Assembly (NCBI RefSeq): GCF_016642265.1
Contig: NZ_MRXX01000010.1
Location: 57,708-64,376 of the forward strand
Length of the DNA stretch: 6,669 nucleotides
Source of the DNA: Streptococcus lactarius
GTDB taxonomy: Bacteria > Bacillota > Bacilli > Lactobacillales > Streptococcaceae
Reading direction: 5' to 3'
In this document: piece by piece, positions 5,759 through 6,669 of the stretch
Layout of the letters: the number at the start of each line of letters is the position of its first letter
How positions within the stretch are numbered: the stretch's first letter is position 1
Notes under the pieces: model-generated
The model's input: the letters and a program-made list of their open reading frames with translations, nothing else
Database searches by the model: none
What the model was told of the DNA's origin: nothing
Position numbers and translations under genes: made by a program

Positions 5759-6601
5759 ATGAAATGGAAAATTATTGCGGATTCAGGCTGTGACTACCGC
5801 TCTTTGGACAATCTGGCACCGGATACAGAGTTTGTCAGTGTTCCCTTGACCATCCAAGTGGGGGAGACCATCTATACAGATGATGCCCAACTCAATATCG
5901 ATCGGATGATGGAGGAGATGTATGCAACCACGACTGCTTCTAAGTCTGCCTGTCCGAGTCCAGATGACTACATGAAGTCTTTCGAAGGGGCGGATAATAT
6001 CGTCGTTGTCACCATTACTGGTACCCTTTCTGGTAGCTACAATAGTGCTGAGGTAGCCAAGAAGATTTATCTGGAAGAGCACCCAAATACCAATATTCAC
6101 GTCATTAATAGCTTGTCAGCTGGGGGCGAGGTGGACCTGATCGTTCGCAAGCTCAACCAGTTGGTTGCTGAAGACCTTGACTTTGAGCAAGTGGTCCAAG
6201 TCATCACCAAATACCAAGAAAAAACCAAGTTGCTCTTTGTATTAGCGAAAGTCGATAATCTGGTCAAGAATGGGCGTCTCAGCAAATTGATCGGGGCTGT
6301 CGTCGGACTACTCAATATCCGTATGGTCGGTGAAGCTAGTAAGACGGGTACCCTTGAGTTACTCCAAAAAGCACGGGGGCAAAAGAAAGCGATCAAGGCT
6401 GCTGTTGAGGAATTGCTCAAGGCGGGTTATGCTGGCGGACATATTACCATCGCCCACCGTAACAATGAAAAATTTATCGAGCAATTCTCTGAATTGGTTC
6501 GTGAGAAATTTGCCCATGCAGCTATCGAAGTCCTCCCAACTTCTGGACTTTGTAGTTTCTACGCTGAAGAAGGCGGACTCCTTATGGGGTATGAAATTTA
6601 A
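5759..6601 (+). CDS. DegV-family (FakB-like) lipid-binding protein
   Basis: DegV/EDD proteins bind a fatty acid in an internal tunnel. Characterised FakB members present it to the kinase FakA for phosphorylation and entry into phospholipid synthesis. This protein has 280 residues, the usual family length, starting MKWKIIADSG. The N-terminal DSG is at 8-10, the ligand-loop equivalent SKSACPSP at 61-68, and GTLSGSYNSA at 88-97 carries the serine/glycine loop expected to touch the carboxylate. NSLSAGGE is at 117-124 and DNLVKNGRLSK at 166-176. The C-terminal segment is SGLCSFYAEEGGLL (262-275), in place of the H-x-GPG type motif I associate with standard FakB proteins, so its ligand or partner may differ. 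The longer open frame upstream of 5759 overlaps the tetR gene and is not coding. No fakA-like kinase gene is in this window. It is a single-gene unit, divergent from tetR and ended by a hairpin. Confidence 0.92.
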   Translation: MKWKIIADSGCDYRSLDNLAPDTEFVSVPLTIQVGETIYTDDAQLNIDRMMEEMYATTTASKSACPSPDDYMKSFEGADNIVVVTITGTLSGSYNSAEVAKKIYLEEHPNTNIHVINSLSAGGEVDLIVRKLNQLVAEDLDFEQVVQVITKYQEKTKLLFVLAKVDNLVKNGRLSKLIGAVVGLLNIRMVGEASKTGTLELLQKARGQKKAIKAAVEELLKAGYAGGHITIAHRNNEKFIEQFSELVREKFAHAAIEVLPTSGLCSFYAEEGGLLMGYEI

Positions 6602-6614
6602 ATTACCACTAAAA

Positions 6615-6642
6615 AGAGGCTGGGACAAAAGTCCTAGCCTCT
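6615..6642 (+). terminator. Hairpin downstream of degV, likely terminator
   Basis: AGAGGCTGGGAC (6615-6626) pairs with GTCCTAGCCTCT (6631-6642) over 12 pairs, one of them G-T, with an AAAA loop. The following sequence CAATTGTCTTT is only modestly T-rich, so termination may be incomplete. The hairpin also forms the start of the intergenic repeat that runs to the window edge. Confidence 0.65.
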
Positions 6643-6669
6643 CAATTGTCTTTGGATTATCGAGCAAGA
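6615..6669 (+). repeat. Start of a streptococcal-type intergenic repeat
   Basis: From memory, the segment GAGGCTGGGACAAAAGTCC with the hairpin above, followed by TTGGATTATCGAGCAAGA, recurs between genes in streptococcal chromosomes, often continuing into a longer element. The copy is cut by the window edge. It shares a GGGACA-AA-TC core with the element at 1-50 on the opposite strand. It contains no coding sequence here. Confidence 0.5.

Noticed and set aside
5751..5759. Two-codon upstream ORF (ATG AAC TGA) whose stop overlaps the degV ATG
   Set aside because: Its ATG touches the ribosome site with no spacer, so initiation there is unlikely; probably chance.

Overview
The window looks like chromosomal DNA from a viridans-type Streptococcus. 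The evidence is moderate-to-low GC with well-formed TATAAT / extended -10 promoters, GGAG-type ribosome sites, protein sequences that closely resemble streptococcal homologues from memory, and streptococcal-type intergenic repeat sequence at both edges. The species cannot be fixed from the sequence alone. All six recognisable genes look intact. I see no RNA gene, insertion sequence, CRISPR array, phage remnant or composition break.

Layout from left to right. (1) Positions 1-52 hold the edge of an intergenic repeat. (2) A leftward block at 53-3271 contains hom (homoserine dehydrogenase), thrB (homoserine kinase) 2 bases behind it, and, after a 124-base gap with its own likely promoter, an uncharacterised 312-residue protein with four membrane segments. 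(3) At 3272-3472 lies a 201-base divergent promoter region. (4) A rightward gene at 3473-4348 encodes a membrane-anchored CE4 polysaccharide deacetylase. It converges through a shared bidirectional terminator on a leftward HD-domain phosphohydrolase (4392-4961). (5) A leftward TetR-family regulator (5060-5629) with its own terminator is divergent from a rightward DegV/FakB-like lipid-binding protein (5759-6601). (6) degV ends at a hairpin that is also the start of another intergenic repeat, which runs off the right edge.

hom and thrB form the homoserine branch towards threonine and methionine, and appear to be transcribed together from one strong promoter with a short leader and no T-box or attenuator. 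The deacetylase acts outside the membrane, probably on peptidoglycan or another N-acetylated glycan. The HD protein probably hydrolyses nucleotides in the cytoplasm. The TetR/degV pair is the most suggestive regulatory unit: its two promoters overlap at their -10 elements, and a 9-base inverted repeat flanks them, which fits control of degV and autoregulation by the TetR protein.

No convincing undescribed system is visible. The items most worth a second look are the tetR/degV control region, the DegV protein without the usual C-terminal fatty-acid-binding motif, the unknown membrane protein, and the paired repeats that close the two outermost genes.
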